The translations under genes were made by a program, and so were the position numbers. From Synchiropus splendidus (Eukaryota > Chordata > Actinopteri > Syngnathiformes > Callionymidae), in the NCBI RefSeq assembly GCF_027744825.2, contig NC_071345.1, positions 3,545,501 through 3,609,500 on the forward strand: a DNA stretch of 64,000 nt, in the 5' to 3' direction. Within the stretch, counting starts at the first letter, position 1; each line of letters opens with the position of its first letter. The notes beneath the pieces are model-generated. The model searched no databases and was not told the DNA's origin. It saw only the letters and a list, made by a program, of their open reading frames with translations. Positions 59,520 to 64,000 of this stretch are shown piece after piece.

Positions 59520-62500
59520 CATTACCAAGTTGTATTGACCAGCTGCTATTGGTAACCTGAACTTTTTGAATGAATATCAACCTTTTAGTTGTTGAACATC
59601 AGCAACTTGTCTTTCAGAAAAAGACATCTGTTTTTTTCTCTCAAGAAATTATAATTATTCTTACAAATTTGCTTTTCTCTTCGGATTAAACACGTTTTCC
59701 CTTGAAAAATGTCCAAAATCTGATTTAAAAGAGTCGAAGAATCGACTCCTAAATTTGTAACGGTTTCATTCTGACTTCATCCTTCCTCGCCAATCTCCGC
59801 GGCTGGAACAGACTCACTCGAGAACTGTGCCGGAGCTAGAAAGTCTGGAGTTTAATATTCAGCCCGTGTGTCAGAAGGCGGGTGGTGAATGTAGGTGTGC
59901 ATGCATGGGAGTGCGAATGTGTGTTTACGTGTACGTGATCTTGGTTGGAGTACTGGGCTCATGCTCTGGATACGCCTGAGAGCTCCTGTGAGTGTTGCCC
60001 TCCTCTTTCATCCAGCCCATCCTCAGACACATGCTGGGACATCTAGTTTTTCACTTTCCTTTGCCTTCATCCATCTCATTCTTCCATTTATCTGTCAGAT
60101 ATTAAACATTTTTTTTCTGCCAGTTTCTTTCAACTACAAGAGCAGCATCTTGCTTGTGCTGCTGCTTATTATCTGCGGAGTAATTGCGCTATCTCACTCT
60201 CAACGATGAATTACCTGATATAACCCACGATGGACGCCATGGTGCCCCAGTCCTCAGCAGTTTCAATGCATGAAATAGAGAAATGCATTGGATACTGATT
60301 GTCCCCCGATGCCAGCCTCCACCTCCATCATGCCCCGCTCTCACCCCCGCCGCACTCTCCACCTCCTGCCTGGCCTGGGTGATGTCAGTCTGGCAGGCCT
60401 TGGGGCCCGTCAGGAGACTAGCGGGCTGTGACGGGCAGCAGCTCTGCGTCCCGTTCCCTGCAGTCTGGCACCCGCTGGGGTCTTGTCCAGGACACCAGCT
60501 TGCCAAAGTGACCTCAAAAAAAAAAAAAAGCTTACTGTAGTGCACACAGTGAAAACTCTACCCCGCATGCTTTATAAAAAATCGAGTTGTGCTCCTACAC
60601 ATAGCGCATTCTAATGAAATATATTCATACAAGACCAGCTTGACTCTTATTTTAGAGCTTTAGAGCTCTTACAAATCTCACCATTATTTTGAATAATAAA
60701 ATATAGGAAACACAAATGTAGTGATTTTTATTGCATTAAATACATTTGCTGGTAACATGGGTGTAACCTCAATTCTACGAATAAGTGCTACTCTACCTTC
60801 AGAAGGGATTAACCAGTGGAGGAGTTCCATTCAAGGGTGGTAGCACGTGTGAAGTGGAACTGCCTTTTTAAAATTTAGATTCTGCTGAAGGATATGAATT
60901 TGGACTTTCCTGACCCTGGATTGAAACTCAGATTTTTGATATTTCAAGTTAACTTTTTACATTTATTTTGGCACAGTCATCTTGAGGTGTATTGTAACTA
61001 TATCAAATAAGTGAATTTTTGAAAGGTATTTCAAATAAATACAGAAATGACCACTTTCAATGTGCTTTAAAACAACCCCAAGAACAAATGGCAGATGAAG
61101 GTCAGGATCCACCTGGAGTCCCGCTCATCCGCAGGTGCTCGTCACTTGAAGTTCATTTCATGACTTTGGAAGCGACATGAGTTTGCCTTCTGCAGCACAG
61201 AGTAATTACTGGTGTGCCAGAACGATCCAGGTGTGTAACACAAACAATTTCCTGCCAGCCTCTCCGGTGGCAAAAACACAACATCGCCCCTCTCATGTGA
61301 CCACGCGTTGAGCTGTGCCTGCCGAGGCGAACCTCCCCCCTGCATCCCTGAGAGGGTGATGCAGCGAGGTGACACTGTTGGGGAGGAGAGCTCCGAGTGT
61401 GCGCTGTTTATCTAACGTGTGTGTAGCAGCTCCTGTGCTTCCCGTCAGTGTGACATCACATCCCTTTGTATTTTTCCATATGAGACGCTTGGAGAACATT
61501 TCATGTTCCATTGCACATGTGCGTGCAGAAGTCTGTGACTTTGCAGGGAAACGCGCTTCACTTCCAACCCTGATCTCCCCCCGCCCCTCGCCTTGCCCCG
61601 CCCTACCTCAGCCCCATGGAGATGCGTCAGGGTCAGGGAATATGGGGAGAGGAACACAGGGAGGCCGCACTCCACAACTTGAAAGGAATTCTAATGAAGC
61701 AGCACAGTCGTGCAGTCTATTCCCACGACAACAGGCCCCAAACAAATAGCTGCATTTGAAGTCCCCTCGCTTTATGACTTTGAAAATCCTTCGTGCGAGT
61801 GTGTTGTTTTTAGGGTACAGTAAGGATCTGTTGTATGTGTGTCTACCTAGATTCCTTTTTAAGAAAGCGCCTTGGGATTTTAAAGTCTACACGAGAGGAT
61901 GTCATTATTGTTTGCTGTGACCAGAGAGAGTTCTTTATCATAATTACCCGCCTTATTGCTCTTCCTCCGTGCTGCTTTTTAAAACCATTTCACCTTTTCA
62001 CCTAATCCAGGAAATATCCAGCTTCAAATGTTGGCTTCTACGTCTCGTCGGTGCGTTGCATCAGGTGTCTCTAAACCTCCTGCTGCATCAGTGCTATTGC
62101 ATTACTTAAGATTTCATCTCTACCTGGCCTTGGTCTGTCTCACCGTCTGGGCTCGGAATGTTTAAAGCAGGAGATAACACCTCCACCAGATGGCCCAAGC
62201 GTCCTCATCGGTGACTTTCTTGCATTGTACAAGATATTTCTATTATAGACGGTTTCTCTTCACAGTGGAAGTAAACACTTGAGGTCTTTAACATCAAACC
62301 GAGCGCATTAAACTCCAGCTCTTGTTTGCGATCCTGCCTCAACGTGAGGCATTGATCCGGTGACAGGTCACGGGCAGGTCAAGCTCAATGATGGAGCGGG
62401 AAGGCTGTGCTGTGGTGAGCGTGCAACCAGTGAAGCCGCTGAAAGTTCAGGTCACAGTGGAAAGGCTTCCAAAAGACTGTATTAAATTCTGTTTAGTTTT

Positions 62501-62900
62501 GCAATTGTTGGTGGTTGTGATGCCAAGCCAGGTCAGAAATGATAGATGAGTGGTTCTGTGTCCCCCTTCGCAATTCAGAAATGGCTCCCATGACCCCGAT
62601 AGGTTTCCACCGTCTGCTTTGGTTCGGCAGACTGTCTGCGCCGCATGTCGCCTGCGCAGACGTCGCAGGGCGAGTGTCACTGCACAAAAGCGGCATGAGC
62701 TGCGCTATGTAAACAGTAAATAATAAACAAGCGCTCTAATGCATTATTGAGAGAAACACTTTAGGCAACTGGGACAGCATGAAACGCGTACAACTCCCCC
62801 CACCTCCCCGTTTCTTTTGAAAGTTGTGCTTGTTTGGGATCAGTGATACTGCAGAGGAGCTACAGCGCCGGAGTGCTTGTACGCCTCTGACTATTTAATA
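59520..62900. other. Intergenic, several GC-moderate patches, no gene
   Basis: Balanced patches at 60200-60520, 61080-61330, 61900-62200 and 62340-62720 are separated by AT-rich sequence. None shows splice-flanked coding frames. The open frames at 61369-61749 and 62447-62696 lack family resemblance. Confidence 0.3.
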
Positions 62901-63390
62901 TTGTATTAACATCTCACTAATGCTATTGTGAATTGATATCTTTCTAAGAAACGGTGAGAACAATTTGAATTCTATGAGACTGGTAAAATGAAATAAGGAA
63001 CGATTTGTATTGTCAATAAGTTTTTCATAATATCTTAAAAAAATACATTTGAATTTAGTCTTCATTTACCTGTATTTTTTTGTTTTTTGCTTGTTTCTTA
63101 CGAGGGAGCCATCCCTGTTACACTTTAAAATGACTATTCAAATGATCAGGGATTATTATGACACTATGATGCTCCATCAATCATTTTACATTGAAAATAA
63201 TGTACTTTTTTTTGTCTCATTAAATCTTATTCCTCAATTTTTAAAATTTTATATATTTTTCAAAGATGTTCAACCTTGATCTACAAACTTCTTTATTAAC
63301 TTGTTTTTTTTTTTTTCATTCTCCCTTACCCGGCAGTATATTGTGCCAACATAAAAACAGCACCTGAAACTACCTGCTTTGGTGCGCGTA
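62900..63390. other. AT-rich intergenic stretch
   Basis: Very AT-rich with poly-T runs; no feature recognised. Confidence 0.35.
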
Positions 63391-63724
63391 AATGGAATAT
63401 CCTCCTCCAGTGGCTTATTGAGCAGAATAATTACATTGCACATATTGAATTCCACTAATGCTCCAAAGGTAGGTCTTATTTAATACCACAGCTCCCCAAG
63501 GGGAGAAGGAATGATTTGGAACGCGCGTACCCTCACTGTACTCTAATGTGGCGGATAGATTTCTACATGAAAAAAAAAAAAAATTCCCTCCTCCGGTCCG
63601 ATAGTAAACTTGACTGGATTTGTGTGAATGGTACCTGGGAATACTGCCATTATTCCTTAGTCACACCAGGATTATTTTGCAGTCTTAATGACGCTCATTT
63701 CCAATACATGAGCCATTCCTGCTT

Positions 63725-63990
63725 ACACGATTAAGACGCATGTAAATGTGAGAACCGAAGCTGCCGATTTGCATGAACCTAAACAGATTTCACTATTAAT
63801 GAATACGTGTTGCATGAGGTTATGGCTTCCACAAACGCTTCAATAAAACGAGAGGAGATTAGAGGTGGGGATGTCTAATTCTCATGGAGAAACAATCACC
63901 GCCTTTGGCTCAAGGGCTCACGTGGTGATACCCGCAGCCACCTGAAGATGGCAGCCAAAACCTAGATAGGTGCCGCGCGGCTTTACAGGC
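63725..63990. promoter_or_regulatory. Candidate enhancer with POU octamer
   Basis: ATTTGCAT (63767-63774) is the exact POU octamer in reverse, and ATGTAAAT (63740-63747) is a one-base variant 27 bases earlier. AATTCTCATGG, CACTATTAATGAATACG and AACAATCACC follow. The block continues to the right edge with complex GC-containing sequence. Confidence 0.4.
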
Positions 63991-64000
63991 CTGTTCAAAA

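Noticed and set aside
1..64000. CRISPR arrays, bacterial operons, tRNA or rRNA genes, viral insertions
   Set aside because: I looked for direct-repeat/spacer arrays, tRNA T-loop (GGTTCGAATCC-type) signatures and retroviral or polymerase motifs and saw none; tandem arrays here are simple repeats of an animal genome.

Overview
The window is a piece of a teleost fish chromosome, read from gene content, intron style and repeats. The genes are vertebrate, the introns are short, and fish-type repeats occur (short inverted-repeat DNA elements, LINE 3' tails, long tetranucleotide arrays). The left 18.6 kb carries a conserved vertebrate gene block: the 3' end of rhbdl2 (+), gja9 (+), mycbp (present twice, once on each strand) and rragc (+). 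From established knowledge, the human 1p34 order is RHBDL2-GJA9-MYCBP-RRAGC, all on one strand. The extra mycbp on the minus strand is therefore the departure here.

Layout: 1-85 is the last coding part of rhbdl2 (rhomboid protease). 5102-6541 is the single coding exon of gja9 (gap-junction connexin). 7201-8754 (minus) is mycbp copy A, 5 exons, 100 aa. 10016-11339 (plus) is mycbp copy B, 5 exons, 97 aa. 12348-18054 is rragc, 7 coding exons, 382 aa (Rag GTPase of the lysosomal amino-acid sensing pathway to mTORC1). All exon boundaries were placed by hand from splice signals and family similarity. Both mycbp copies have the same exon sizes, and both keep an intron with minor-spliceosome (U12-type) signals.

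From 18.6 to 64 kb I find no convincing protein-coding gene. The stretch holds several short inverted-repeat elements, a large foldback element rich in TTATCTCGAGATAA-like palindromes, a long CTAT/CTGT tetranucleotide array, two purine-strand-biased blocks with a G-quadruplex-type motif, and many islands of complex sequence with homeodomain, POU and PBX/MEIS-like motifs. The islands read like conserved non-coding elements. In human the next gene after RRAGC is POU3F1 across a gene desert, so this side is plausibly part of a pou3f1 regulatory block; that is inference. A cluster of three bZIP sites near 30.57 kb, followed by an exon-like segment at 31.1 kb, may mark an unannotated non-coding transcript or an enhancer.

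The neighbouring genes do not form one pathway. Rhbdl2 is a membrane protease, gja9 a channel, mycbp a small MYC/AKAP-binding protein and rragc a GTPase; their proximity is ancestral synteny. The most informative points are the inverted mycbp duplication, its U12-type intron, a MITF/TFEB-type M-box upstream of rragc, and the possible regulatory desert.
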